NCBI GenBank assembly: GCA_035578905.1
Contig: JAQJVL010000110.1
Location: forward strand, 1-64,000
Direction of reading: 5' to 3'
Origin: Stictocephala bisonia
Taxonomy: Eukaryota; Arthropoda; Insecta; Hemiptera; Membracidae
DNA length: 64,000 nt
Shown: positions 1-12,517 of the stretch, piece by piece
Position numbering within the stretch: position 1 is the stretch's first letter
How the letters are laid out: every line of letters starts with the position of its first letter
The notes under the pieces: model-generated
The model's database searches: none
Seen by the model: the letters and a program-made list of their open reading frames with translations, nothing else
What the model was told of the DNA's origin: nothing
Position numbers and translations under genes: made by a program

Positions 1-6
1 TATATT

Positions 7-66
7 CAACACCTGACATTGTCATTCACTTATTGAGTGTTCTACACCTGACATTGTCATTCCATA
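7..66. repeat. short direct duplication
   Basis: The words ACACCTGACATTGTCATTC occur twice, starting near 9 and 46, 37 bases apart. It may be the right end of a tandem block lying mostly outside the window. Confidence 0.6.
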
Positions 67-67
67 A

Positions 68-600
68 TACTCTCAATAAAATGTTCATTTTGCATTTTAA
101 CAAATATATAATTCTCATAAAAATGAAAAATTAGAGACAAGCATTTATCTTACACAATGGAGCATCAAAAATGCACTTGTAATAAAATAAACTATAATAA
201 CGAAAAACATACATTCTTTACTACAAAAACAAACAATTTGGATAACCTGACATAAACTATAAAAAATATTAATTTACCCTCAGTTTGAAAGTACGGTACA
301 TAAAATATACACAAGTTACTAGTCAAAATGAATTCATTTCTACCCCCTTGTTCATTCATCACCTGTTACGAATACAGTAATAACTAATTAAAAAATATTA
401 ATTTTCTATTGCAATAAACTAAGAAAGTTGTAAATATAATTTGCAAAAATATTTCACTAAATATACTTGGCAATAAGCAGTAAAAGATACAGTAACTGTT
501 CATTACTCATCACCAATCGTAGAGATATGGACGAATAAGTGTGATAATTGTAAATGAATGAGTGTAGTCATTGTTACTAACTAAGGTCGACTGTTACTCA
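68..600. other. AT-rich stretch, nothing recognised
   Basis: No reading frame, repeat or RNA-like structure found. It would lie in a downstream otp intron if the gene continues left. Confidence 0.5.
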
Positions 601-604
601 CAAA

Positions 605-856
605 GAGCTATTTATTAATACCCCAAGAGCCAGGGTAAGTAAGGGACCAACACTTTTACGTGGAATCCAAACCACGTGATGTTGGTCTGATTTTCACGGA
701 CAACCCAGACTTCTCTAGAAGTGTCTACGTCTATGGCAACCATTGAGCCGACCGATGTCAATACTAAGAGGACCGAGTATAGAACCTATCGCCTACAATT
801 TCCTCAACATTTCGTCCCCAAGTAGCTGGATTACAGCACTGCGCCACCAGTGCTGA
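605..856 (-). mobile_element. SINE-like element with a 7SL/Alu-like head
   Basis: Read on the minus strand, 856 to about 815 gives GGTGGCGCAGTGCTGTAATC followed by CAGCTACTTGGGG and then GTTGAGG. This resembles the 5' Alu domain of 7SL (SRP) RNA, including the internal Pol III box region. Further on (about 680-645) is CGTGGTTTGGATTCCACG then GTTGGTCCC. That block is shared with elements at 19024 and 45120. A decayed Pol III-derived SINE is the best explanation. The 7SL origin of the head is inferred from word similarity only. Confidence 0.5.
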
Positions 857-1000
857 CAGATTAACTTAAATAATATTAAATTAACTTAACATTTGATCTA
901 ACATCATTGTCCCGTAGTATAAACCGATATAAAGTTCAACAAGTATTTAAAACTATACTGTTATGAAGTAAAAATAAAAACTTACGTTACGGAAAAATTA

Positions 1001-2230
1001 TACAGGGTGGTTTTCAATGCAGTCCCCACCTGTTTTTTCTTTTTTTTTCATTGTATGTTAAAAGGGATTTTAACCATGCCAATCATTATAAATATACAAA
1101 CACTATCTTTTGTAACATTCAAGACTTTTGAGAGTCATTTGAGGTCCCAGATGTGGAGGTTGACTTCAAATTCTTAATAATAAGCTTGCCATTCAACATA
1201 TTCTTTAACATTGTATTTTTTTCATGAAAACAATGGTGCAATCAAAACTAAAACGGGTTGTACCCTTTTCAAGATATTCTCAGTTTCAGGATGAAAGAGG
1301 TAGATTGAAATTTGTGTCAAGAAGCTGGTCATGTGACATATAATTTAATATTGTCTTTATTCCCTTAATACAATGGTGCAATCATAACTAAAAAGGGTTG
1401 TATACAAGACTCCACTACAGAACTTAGATGACATCAAGAACTGAATTACAGTCGCTAGCGGCAATATCACAGAAAACATCCCACGTAAGTTTGTGATACA
1501 TTTTTGAATAGATTCTATTACGGACAGGAAGTAGATGATATATTTGAACACTTACTTTAGGTAAGGCACGTTTTTGTAATATAACTTCATTAAATAAGAA
1601 TAAAAAACATCATTAATATATGTCAATTTTAATAACCGGCACTTCATGGGTGTAACGTTTAGTAGCTTAAGTAAGTGGTTTCAATATTTAAATGTTAATA
1701 AATTATTAAAAAACAAAAAAGTAATCACATCTATATTACACTGATTAAAATATGATGGTGTGTAGATGCCATTAATTTAGATAAAAACATCCTAGTTACG
1801 TTCTAAGTACTAAACCTACAAGTATCTCGAAAACAGTACAGCCCTTTTTAGTTTTGATTGCACCATAGATTAAGGGAAAAAAGACAATATTAAATTATAT
1901 TTTAATAACCAGTTTCTTTTCACAGCTTTTAATCTGCCTCCTTTACCCTGAACCTAAAAATATCTCGGAAATGGTACAACCCTTTTTAATTTTGATTGCA
2001 CCACTATATTCAGGAAAAAAATACAATGTTAAACGATATGTCAAATGACCAGCTTCTGATTAAGAATTTTGAAATTGACCTCCACATCTGGTACTTCAAA
2101 TGACTCCCAAACGTCTTGAATGTCACAAAAGATAGTGTTTGTTTATGTATAATGATTGGCATAGGTAAATATCCCTTTTAATTTACAATTAAGAAAAACA
2201 GGTGAGGGGATAGATTAAAACCACCCTGTA
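1001..2230. mobile_element. 1.23 kb foldback (long inverted repeat) DNA element
   Basis: Begins TACAGGGTGGTTTTCAATG and ends AAAACCACCCTGTA, flanked by TA on both sides (999-1000 and 2231-2232). The inverted arms extend well over 300 bases each: a GAGGTTGACTTCAAATTC block at 1155-1175 mirrors GAAATTGACCTCC near 2070. The motif GGTGCAATCAAAACTAAAA and its variant occur twice in the left arm (about 1230 and 1373) and twice inverted in the right arm. There is no transposase frame. A TA duplication fits a non-autonomous Tc1/mariner-type element; the long arms are of foldback type. Confidence 0.8.
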
Positions 2231-2232
2231 TA

Positions 2233-4420
2233 ACTGTTTAGTTTGAAGTGTTTTAAAAATACAAATACTATCAAAGATCACGATAAATAGCCAACCCATA
2301 TTCACCTCCAAACAACCTATTGAGGAAATAATGGCCTTGTAATGGACGTAATACGTTAAACTTCTCTTTCCAAATAATAACTGCTACTAAACAAAAGTGC
2401 CACAGTTTATTCCTTCAGATAAAAACCAAATGTTAGCCTACCAAGTTTCTTGGGGGAGTTTCCATTCGCCTTAAGAAAGTGAGAATATAAGCAAATCGGA
2501 AACAGATTTACGCGAACGATAGGGAGTATTCGATCGTAAACAGCCTCGCAGCCCGCGGGGTGTGTACCACGAGCAGATGTAACTTAGGGCAGATGGGCGG
2601 GGTGAGTCTAGCCGGGCCAGATTGGACTTTACTGCTTCACCCTCATCCATAACGCCCGGCAGACAACTCGCAGCTCTCGTGCAGAACTTCTGCTAGCAGT
2701 GGAGTAAGAGAGATTGGCCGTGTATTCAGTAGTTATTGTTTACGAATTTACATGGATTCAACTTTGTTACAAATATAATTTTTTTTACATTGCTTGTGTT
2801 ACAGGTAAGAGGTAATATACAAATGTTACTGAAGCCACGTTTACATTTTTGTTAATAATTCTTATTGGTAATGTTTGCTATGCTAGCAATATATGTTACG
2901 AGATTACGTTGGTAAAACTCCACCACTACCGCCGGCTCAGGGTGTATACTTGAGGTATGGCCAGTCTGCGCAACTTGCTGTCTCTTTTGGGTGTTTGTGC
3001 ACTTGATGGAGTGAATTACCAAAATGAAAAAAGAGAAAACATAGTAAGTGAAATAGAAGGGAGTGAGTAGTGTGTAATTGTAAAAATATATACTTGTATC
3101 TGACGTAGCCAATGCAACCATGTTTGTTAAATTAAGCCCCAATAAAAGGGTTGTGACTTAATTCAACATATCGAATTTTATCTCAAGAATGGTGTAACGT
3201 GGGACCAAACTAGTTCCCATTTTAAAGATCGAAGTTAAAAGAAAATTGCGTGAACTGAAATCGGCTTTACCACGAGGTCAGTGTAGTGGCGGTACAGAAC
3301 AAAAGCGCCACATATTTCTGGTACAAGTACAAACCTGAAGAATTACTGTCGGTTGCAAAATAAAATGTACTCGAGATTGAACATCTAGTATAAATCTAAT
3401 ATGAACTCAGTTTTTAAAAAATATGAATAAAGTTTTAGCTCATTTAATTCTACGTCTCACGATATAAGTTAAAACATTTGTAGGCACTTTAAAATCATAA
3501 TTGTTTTTTACTTTGTTTTTATTTTTTATTTTTTATTTTTTAAATATTAAAAAATAGTAAATTTTTATGTAAAATATCCTAAGTACAACTTACGTAAGTT
3601 ATAAACAAAATCATTACTTTACAATCCATATTGTACTAATTATTAAAATAACATAGTTAGGTATTCATAACTTACATTTCATTTTATTCTTTCTAACAAT
3701 GTAATAGATGTGCATCAACATAGTTTCAGGTAGTTTATTTTACATTTACGACTTAACTAGATAGCCTATAGTAAGACTTTGTAGTTACGAATTTGAAGAC
3801 TGCGATGGTGTAAAATGCTCGTGCGTTGAGTTGTAACTTCAGTATGATGATCATGCAATCCTTTTTTTCAATGCCGTATGTTGACGACGATCGAGTTTTT
3901 GATCAAATAGAGCACAATTTGACTATCGTATATAAATGGTGGTGATAAAATAAACTTGTTTAAGTTGCCGTTTTAGACGTTCGGGCACGGTTGATCTCTG
4001 GATAAAATGTTTAACTTCCGTATATTTATCACATCGAAAAGTAGGCATACATGACCTATTGTGTTGTAAATATATACCATAGTCTAACTCTATATTTATC
4101 ACAAAGAATGCTTTTAATTGTAGTCTGATATTTTTATGATATAATTTAATTTATAAGTGTATAGTCTTATTGAAGTTAAGAGTATTTTAGAGGAAATAAA
4201 TTTATGAATACTCCACAGTTAAATACCTTACTGTGCATTTCCCCATTTATTTATTTATTTATTTTTTTTTTACTGATTTAAAAGTCTTTGATACTACTGT
4301 AGTTACTAGCACATAGCAATTCAATATATGGGTTTTACAATGAAAATATAACTGTTGCAAATTTTTTATCTAAAATCAGATAACATACACATTTTGGACG
4401 TAAAAGTTAAGTACGGTAAA
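2233..4420. other. AT-rich DNA with one GC-rich patch
   Basis: No gene recognised. A GC-rich patch at about 2530-2720 (CpG-containing, non-repetitive in this window) could be regulatory or an unrecognised repeat. A frame at 2852-3142 on the minus strand has no recognisable domain. Confidence 0.4.
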
Positions 4421-4424
4421 TACG

Positions 4425-4790
4425 GGGGAAGTATGTTTGGAGAAGAAAATCGCGTTGCGGAAGGGAGGGGGCTTCCATCGGTAATTGGGCCGCTGAACCA
4501 AACGACCACGACTCCCATACACCTGAATGGACCCGTTGGGGGGATTAGTTTTGATTCCTCGTTGTCGGCAAATTGTCCCCGAAACGGTTATGCTCTACGG
4601 CGCTCGAGATGGGTGCTTTGCCCGCTGTTACGGGAATTGCTGGGGAATTTCGCGCACTTGCCGAGCTCATTGGGTGGTTCATTGTTCATATCATGTTGGG
4701 ATGACAATAACTTCTCTCCCACGCCATTTCCCACGGATTAATACGCGCGGATATAATCCATTGTGTACGCACGGATATAATCCATAAACT
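4425..4790. other. GC-rich island of unknown nature
   Basis: Sharp GC rise with CpGs from 4425 to 4740. Two overlapping plus-strand frames cross it (4355-4741, 4527-4787), neither with a recognised domain. It ends in a small direct duplication of GCGGATATAATCCAT-type words (4747-4785). It could be an old insertion or a regulatory island. Confidence 0.35.
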
Positions 4791-4869
4791 GTACATAATA
4801 GTGAGTTAAATCTTAGAAATAGATATCAGAAAAGCTCAATTTACTTTTCCTTGCATGATTTTATGTAAT

Positions 4870-5183
4870 AGTATATTTCATAACAAGAGTGGAAAGTGGG
4901 GTTTTGTATGTTCGAGACCATATGTTTGAAGTGCGAGACTTGTCGAGCACTTCAAATAGTCGAGAACATACAAAACACTTTCACTCGAGTTTTGAACGAT
5001 ACTTTTCACTACACTACGGAATAAATAGTATATTTCATAACAAGAGTGGAAAGTGGGGTTTTGCATGTTCGAGACCATATGTTTGAAGTGCGAGACTTGT
5101 CGAGCACTTCAAATGGTCGAGATCACTCAAATGGTTCACTTTCACTCGAGTTTTGAACGATACTTTTCACTACACTACGGAAT
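4870..5183. repeat. tandem pair of 157 bp units, each an internal palindrome
   Basis: Two copies starting at 4870 and 5027. Within each, TTTGAAGTGC and GCACTTCAAA flank a GAGACTTGTCGA centre, and the outer GTATGTTCGAGA and TCGAGAACATAC words in copy 1 pair too, so each copy can fold into a long hairpin. Each ends TTTTCACTACACTACGG. Confidence 0.85.
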
Positions 5184-5779
5184 AAAACTCATTTTTGGAA
5201 TGTTAACTGTTTATTAAATTAGAAACATGTTTTAAAAACAGGTGTTGTTGACTGTGGAAAATTTTCAGTTGTAAACAATGTTACTTTCGGTAGTAAACAA
5301 TAGACAGCTGTTGAAAATATGATGTTTTGCAGGTTGTAAACACATAACGAAAACAGCTGAACTCATAGTAGTGTAGTGAAAAACTCTTTTTTGGAATGTT
5401 GACGGTTTATTAATTAAATTAGAAACATGTTTTAAAAACAGGTGTTGTTGACTGTGGAAAATTTTCGGTTGTAAACAATGTTACTTTCGGTAGTAAACAA
5501 TAGACAGCTGTTGAAAATATGATGTTTCGCAGGTTGTAAACACATAACGAAAACAGCTGAACTCATAGTAGTGTAGTGAAAAACTCTTTTTTGGAATGTT
5601 GACTGTTTATTAAATTAGAAACATGTTTTAAAAACAGGTGTTGTTGACTGTGGAAAATTTTCGGTTGTAAACAATGTTACTTTCGGTAGTAAACAATAGA
5701 CAGCTGTTGAAAATATGATGTTTCGCAGGTTGTAAACACATAACGAAAACAGCTGAACTCATAGTAGTGTAGTGAAAAT
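5184..5779. repeat. three tandem ~198 bp units bounded by inverted CACTACACTA words
   Basis: Copies start near 5184, 5380 and 5580 and are almost identical (AAACAGGTGTTGTTGACTG, AGTAAACAATAGACAGCTG in each). Each unit ends GTAGTGTAGTGAAAA, the inverse complement of the TTTTCACTACACTAC that closes the preceding 157 bp units. The whole block looks like a DNA element whose interior has been amplified in tandem. Confidence 0.85.
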
Positions 5780-7803
5780 ACGTTTTGTAACATCTACGGC
5801 TATGCTATAAAGCGATCTGAATCCTAGTTTATAGCTCATTAACGATTATAATAAATTATGAGCCAAGGTATTAACTGGTACTTACAGTTATGGTGTTACA
5901 TTCTGATTACTATCGTGTTATGGGTTGAGACTTATGGCCTGGTTACTTTATTAAAATAATAAGATTAGTTTTATGAGTCAAGCTGTGTAAAATACATAAC
6001 GTCAAGCTTTGTAAAATATGCAGAGATGCGTTAAGCATGAAGAACTCTAACTTATTGCTGGGTAAAATATATCAAAACAAAGGCCTCTTGCTAGCCTACT
6101 GAAGTTTGGACCGATGTTCCTCAACAATGTTTGAATACCATTTTAATATGCCTTTAGCGTAAGGAGTAAAATAAATAAATTTAAAAAAATTTTCCTCTTA
6201 TGAGTTAAACAGTGAACAATCTAGAAATGCATTATTTCAGTTGCTCCGCTAATATCAATGTTTACAATATAGATTCGCTTTATGTGTTATATTTTATTTT
6301 TGTACCGATTACAATAAGATATTAAATCGTTACTTGCTTGAATACTGGTACAGAAAATATTAATTTGCTTGTAAACTTATGTTGTTTAAGAGATGATAAT
6401 GGTTTTATGACCTATGAATATTAACAAGACTATATTGAGGACTTTGATCAAATTCAGTTTACAGGTGTCAGTATTTGTATAATACTGATAAGTGTAATGT
6501 TTTTACGATCATCAAGAGAGAGCACGCAATAATAGTTTGATTGAATATTAAATATTTTCAAAGCATTCCCTCTGAAATATGGTTGACATTTATTATTTGG
6601 TTTCCACTACTTTACTTCATTATGTAGATATCCATATTTTTTCAATACGAATATTAACAGAAGCTGTAAGTTATCAAATTTATGAGTTTAATTTAAATTC
6701 TTTATTAACTAAGTAAATGAAAAGTTTCTCAACTATTTAATATTACCATAAATATTTGATGGTTATTTTTAGACAAAGCACCCCAAACTTATAAAAAGGT
6801 TTATGAATCACTGTTTATTTATAACAAAATAAAACTTTCAGAAACCAAGTAATGGACAGTACGCGTCAGGAGTGGGCACGATTCTTGGATATTGTTAACA
6901 TATTTTGGAAATTGTTATACTATGTCGTTACTTTTATTTCTAATCATTTTTAATTATTTTTAAAATATTAAAATATATAATATATGATTTATTTTAAACT
7001 ATTATTTGTAGTAAGCTTGTTTTGTTTATATTTGCCATTGCATATTTGTAAAAAGATAAACTTTATTGTATATAGTATTTTTTATGGTGAAAAATATGTT
7101 GTTTTTCAACTATTTTTTATTAGTATGCTTGTTTTGTTCAGAATTGTCATGGTTGTACAAAGATTTATTGTGATATTTGTTGTGCAATACACATGTCATT
7201 CATTCATGTTTGAAGAGAATGTTTCTCTGTACGAGAGGCAACAGTTACTGACAGTTGGGTAAGTGGGCCACAGTCGGCCGGGACAACAGTGCAGCCACAC
7301 CGACCAGATAATTGTTACCTCAAACAGACGTTAATGTATTCAGTTCTAGAGGAACGGAGGTGCGACTCTCTCGGCACGACCCGGCTCTCCCGACATTCTT
7401 CAGGAGCCTCGCTACGTCCAGCGAGTCCATCGAAACTCACTCACTTTGGTTTATTACAACATTAACATTCTAAACAACGTTAAATCCAGTTTTAAAGAAT
7501 ATCATTTTGAGAATTATGTCCATATGATATGTGTGTTTTACTCCCTTTAATGTGGCCGTTCCCAAACCACCAATTCACCGCTGGGAAGACGACAGCCCTA
7601 TAGTATCAATGCTATCGTACAGTCAGCGGGCCACAACAAACTTTTATATTGCAGCTGCGTGGTTTGTGTTTATTATTATAATGAATAATAGTGAACACTG
7701 TTAAATGACCCATTCTAGTAGACCGTAAGTTGATATTATGAGTTTTCAATGTAAAATCGTCAAGAACGACATTTAAAGTGTCACATATTTAACTGTGAAA
7801 ATA
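5780..7803. other. AT-rich DNA, GC patch at 7255-7450
   Basis: No gene recognised. A hydrophobic 92-codon frame (6984-7262) in very AT-rich sequence has no family match. The GC-rich, CpG-containing patch 7255-7450 is non-repetitive in this window and might be regulatory. Confidence 0.4.
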
Positions 7804-8410
7804 ATTGGTTCCAAAGAATTGGTACAAACTTTTCTCATATTAAACACTAAAAAATAAAAACTTTGAATATTACCAGTTTGATTCCCAAATACGTAATAAA
7901 CTGCCCCCTCCCCCAAATACGTAATAAACGCCCAAAACGTATGGCGAAAAGTTCTTTCGCCATAACTAAAAAACTAGTCTAGTTAGATATGCAGTTTCTA
8001 GAGTTAGAGATATGCAGTTTCTACTAAAATATTTTAAAGTGTAATTTACATCTTTCCTAAAACGTTAATCAAAATAGGAAGTGCCGTTTTGCCCATAAAA
8101 ATATAAAAACCAAAATTTCAAAAAAGTGAAAAAATGGTCTGGGTGGAAAAAGTGAAGATTTTGGGAAAATACACCTACATACCAAATTTCATAAAAATGA
8201 ATGCATCCGAAGAAAATTGATGCGTGGTCTCCAGCGAACTGCACATACACACTGACAGACAAACATACGGAGATACACCACATTTTTTCGAAAAAAACAC
8301 TTTTGGGGTTCAGGGGACCCTAAAATGGATTTTTAGACCAATTTTTAGAAACTTTGTTTGGACTATTACAATAATTTCTTTATGTTAGCACATATGGGAG
8401 AAAGTAAAAT
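7804..8410. mobile_element. non-autonomous inverted-repeat element, family A copy 1
   Basis: Shares long similarity with 59717-60248: both run from GGTACAAACTTTTCTCATAT-type words, through CACACTGACAGACAAAC and a GGTTCAGGGGACCC block, to CATATGGGAGAAAGTAAAAT. The ends are imperfect inverted repeats (ACTTTCYCCCATAT). It contains only a spurious short frame. Confidence 0.75.
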
Positions 8411-9890
8411 AAAAGATACATAATTTTTTTACAAAAAACAACTTATAGCCCACTAGAATAGGTTTTCACCTATCAAATGACACTTAAGTTCTTACTATCA
8501 TTATTACGAATCGAATTATTTAAATAGAAACCCCTTAAGTAGCCACTCGGGCAAACTACCTAGTTAAAAACTTAAACAGAATAAAAATTAATGGACATTT
8601 TATAGTGAACTAGTTGACTGCTCTTGATTCAGTACGTGACAGAAACTTCAACGGAAAGTGTTAAAATGATAAACGGCAACAGTAATTAGATTTGATAATT
8701 TTTACTTTCTTCTATGTAGGCTATGTATGATATGGAAAGGACTGTGCTGTTCTAATAAATACTGTTTGCAAGTTCGTCTGAAAATAAATTTTAGGACCTC
8801 CTAAATCCAAAATAAATTCGTTTTATCTAAATGTATTTACAGAAGCTCAATCCACTTGAGTTGATACCTGACAACAGAGCTGTGATTATGATTTTTTTGG
8901 AGATTTTGAACGTTCCGAGTTTTGAAAAAACAAATACAACATTTCGACAGGTAAAAACTCCAGACGTCTTCAGGTGTTACTTAATACATTATCCTTTTAG
9001 TGAATTAATCTTTATCAATATAAGAAAATCTTATTAAACGACATACTTATAAATTAATTAAGGTGGACTCCATAAAAATGTGAAGTCTTCTTATAAACTA
9101 TTAAACATGTACTTAGCTAAGTATGTGACATGATTTGACTTTTAGTAATTCTATTTTTATTTTTATAAATTCCTTTCTATTTTTAGCTCCATACTGAAAA
9201 TCAACTGTTTGAAAGTTATTTGTTGGCTTTGGATTGTTCATGATTGGCAATTACTTGAAGATCTCCAACGTTTCGTTTAGATAAACAAACCCATCGTTTA
9301 AATTGGTACAATTTTTTGTTTTCAGAATTCTTGGAATCAAATAGACTACACATATGTAGATTAAAACTTGTGATGGTTGAAAGCTAACCATCCACAACAT
9401 GTTTGTGATCTTTTTGGATTAATTTATTTTGTTTTTAAAACTTCTCCTTTTAGCCCAAATCTTAGTGTCTCGGGAGCTTACAATAAGGGGCAACAACACA
9501 AGAATTTTATTTCCAGAGTTACGTGTATAAGGCTAATTTACTGGGGTTGTCGATATGCATGTTTCCCTCATAATTAATTGTTAGTACATAATAGGATTAA
9601 AATAATCAATAATTTTATCAAGTTTATTAAAATAATAATAATAAAAGTTATCAAGATTTGAAATGCCAAGATTAAAGATTGGAAGGAAGAAACAGTGACA
9701 AACTTGTCTTCCTTATATATTTAAATATATATTGTAATCAAGCCAAAATGTTACTAATAAACAGTTTTATGAGGTTAAAATTGTATCTTTTAAAAAATGC
9801 AATCAAAGGGTTAGCATAAATTAAATGTCCTATGACTAGCCCTGGAATGTCTTCGTCTTTTCTGATCAGAAGGTAGGAAACACTTTCCCT
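8411..9890. other. AT-rich stretch, nothing recognised
   Basis: Scattered frames below 70 codons without recognisable motifs; no repeats detected by eye. Confidence 0.4.
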
Positions 9891-10395
9891 TACGGCTACA
9901 AAAACATCATTACTCGACATGCATAGGTAAAGGCGGGATAGAATGTTGCACCCGGGCAAAAAGCAGGCTGTGAACAAATAAGGGAGAGTGCCGACAAGGC
10001 CACCCGGGGTTTATGGTCCAGGGCATCAGACATGCCCGCCGTCTGGACGTGGATGAAGGAAGATAGGGCCGCAGTGGGCAAACTGTAGGATGGTCCGCTG
10101 TCTGTGGGCTCTCAGCAAACATAACCCTTAACCCTCGTCTGAGAACGGGGATTTACCACAGATAACTAACTCATTTAGCTCACAGTATACGGAAAAAGCG
10201 TACGCACTGTTTAAGGAGTTTGCAGGCAACACGCACAACACGACCGTGATTTTAGGGTGCGATGTTGCCGCAATTCTAAATAGATGAACTGAACGAGACA
10301 CGCAACTGAGTTCAATCTGGCAACACTGCCCAGTTCTCAGCTACACGACGCGCTTTAAAGTAGACAGTCCACAATACGAAAAGATTCTAACAGTT
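9890..10395. other. GC-richer unique stretch upstream of a small repeat-containing frame
   Basis: GC and CpG content rise over about 9940-10350. Minus-strand frames here (9738-9977, 9910-10122) have no recognised domain. It might be a promoter for the plus-strand frame at 10402, or a decayed element. Confidence 0.3.
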
Positions 10396-10401
10396 TTTAG
10401 C

Positions 10402-10662
10402 ATGGGGATCAGCTATCTGGTTAGAGTTAGTTATGTCTGGTTTTACATTCTAATGTTAGTTGTTTTCAATGCAACAATTCTTCTTAAAATTAACAATATC
10501 TCGTTAATTCAGCATTTGGAACACCGGCTGAATAAAGTACGATCCAACAAAGATTCAGCCGGATCGTACTTCATTCAGCATTTGGAACACCGGCTGAATA
10601 AAGTACGATCCAACAAAGATTCAGCCGGATCGTACTTAATTCCCGAAATTCCCGGTGAGTAG
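10402..10662 (+). CDS. unrecognised 86-codon frame with a 22-residue tandem repeat
   Basis: Opens with MGISYLVRVSYVWFYILMLV, a hydrophobic segment that could act as a signal peptide or anchor, then two identical 22-residue repeats (IQHLEHRLNKVRSNKDSAG...) coded by an exact 66-base tandem duplication (about 10508-10639). The frame ends PEIPGE. The last codons contain CCCG|GTGAGT, a good splice donor, so it could be a first exon. I do not recognise a family. The duplicated DNA also contains inverted 20-base arms, so the frame may be accidental coding in a hairpin repeat. Confidence 0.25.
   Translation: MGISYLVRVSYVWFYILMLVVFNATILLKINNISLIQHLEHRLNKVRSNKDSAGSYFIQHLEHRLNKVRSNKDSAGSYLIPEIPGE
10508..10639. 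repeat. 66 bp tandem duplication with 20 bp inverted arms
   Basis: Two copies of 66 bases. In each, GGCTGAATAAAGTACGATCC is followed after 15 bases by its near-perfect inverse (GGATCGTACTTCATTCAGC), giving strong alternating hairpins. Confidence 0.9.
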
Positions 10663-11835
10663 CCATCCTGTAATTTGTTTTAAGTTACGATTGTAAAATA
10701 TTACTATTAAAGTATTAGAGATGTATTTTAAAAGAATAGCATTAAAGAAAATAGAAGGAGATGGCTTTACTTTCGAAAAATTTAAGAACAAATCTTTACT
10801 AATAATATTATATTGCTGTTGAGGACTCTCTTACTTTCACAAAATTAAATAAGTATTTCATTACAACCACCCAAACGCGCCAGTATAAATACCCTGTCAC
10901 AGGGTAAATACACGTACGGTGGTATTTTTACCCTGTGATTGATTATGAGTTTACTGTATGTATGAGTAAAATTCATGCTATTAAATACTGTAAAATAAAG
11001 TAACATAAAACTTGGAAGTTACACGAAAAAGTATAAAAATATGAAATTAAAATATTTACAACAAATATAGCTAAATTAATTACCGAATTTGTATATAATT
11101 CTCTTTACCTAACATATTAGAATATGTAGACTATAAAGTTACGCATTAAAAGTTTTACAATACTCCTTAAATATTGTATGTATACAATTTTGGAGAGATA
11201 TGAATGTATTGACAAAATAGGAGTATTTATAAAATGACAAAAGCAGGGTTTAAACTAACGTTTTAAAAATAGGCCGTCTTAGATATAAACAAACAGGCTT
11301 CTACAAAATGTAAGCAAATTTTAAGATCTTGCAGATAGGTTTATAAAAGTTGTAGGCAAGTCTTAAAATATTTTTAGGAAGACGTACATCATTTTTAGAA
11401 ATAGAAACATTTGAATAGCTCTCAATCAATCTTGTTTTGAATGGATCTTTAGTGCCAAAGGGTATCAAGTTGCAACTTATGCCTACTTCTAACTTTGCCT
11501 AATAAATTCCTTGAGGTGCTTCCAGGATGTTATCAAAAGCAAACCCACTAGAACTTGACCACTAGAACTTCATGGAATTCTCTGGAAACTCAATTAGGAA
11601 ACAAATCCTTCTCTACAGTAAACAGATAAGTTGAAGTTGTTGTTTCAATCAATAATTGCCACACTAACAAATTACTGTACAAAGGATTTTGCAATACAGT
11701 TCAGAGAATAATTTTTGCTAGTTCTGGTGTGACACATATGTATCTTGTCATATATGTAAGACATGTTATTTGAGCCAAATGTTTTAAGAACTATGGATTG
11801 CAATTTACGTTTTGAATTGTTTACAACAATTCCAT
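10663..11835. other. AT-rich stretch, nothing recognised
   Basis: No frames over 60 codons and no clear repeats; low-complexity AT sequence. Confidence 0.4.
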
Positions 11836-11837
11836 TT

Positions 11838-12140
11838 TAAAAAATAAACCTTTAGTGCATATCTTTATACAATCCATACATGGTCCATAAACTATGAAAT
11901 TTCAAAAATAAACCTTCGGTGCGAGTATTTATACAATCCATATATGGTTTATAGGCTAACAATTTTCAAAAGAAACCCTTAGGTGCGTATCTTTACACAA
12001 TCCATATATGGTTTATAGGCTAGGAATTTTCAAAATAAAACCTTAGGTGCGTATATTTATACAATTTATACATGGTCCTTAAGCTATGAATTTTCAAAAG
12101 TAAACCTTCGGTGTGTATCTATATACAATTTATACATGTT
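11838..12140. repeat. degenerate ~64 bp tandem repeat, about 4.5 copies
   Basis: The words AAACCTTAGGTGCGTAT, TTTATACAATCCATA and ATGGTTTATAGGCTA recur with about 64-base spacing and notable divergence between copies. Confidence 0.8.
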
Positions 12141-12363
12141 TGCTAATTAATTATTGCTTAGAACATTTGTGCTAAACTGCTAAAATTACACTTTAAGTTG
12201 AGTTCTTTCTTTAAGAAGAATTTTACTGTAAAATAGCATACATATTGTGCCATTAATTTCGTTCAAGGACATTATCATGTTTCACTACCCCATACAAACA
12301 ATTCGTACTAGAATGTTACAACAACGCTTCCTTGCACAGAATTAGAATAAGGAAAAGGAATCA

Positions 12364-12517
12364 GTGGTAGGGGGTTTATTGGTGGACTCCCTACTAGCGA
12401 GGCCTAGTAATTGTAACATCCAGTACAGTCTGTTCTCTAGCTCTGAGGATCTTCAGTGTGACTGCTTTGTAACTATACAAACTACTGGAGAACGTGGTAG
12501 GGGGTTTATTGGTGGAT
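12364..12517. repeat. ~130 bp tandem array, left part
   Basis: Starts GTGGTAGGGGGTTTATTGG (12364, again at 12494) with a GGCCTAGTAATTGTAACATC block between. It is interrupted right after TTATTGGTGGA by the LINE at 12518. Confidence 0.9.

Noticed and set aside
6984..7262. Hydrophobic 92-codon plus frame
   Set aside because: Composition (Phe, Leu, Ile, Val, Tyr) is what very AT-rich DNA gives by chance; no motif or conserved context.
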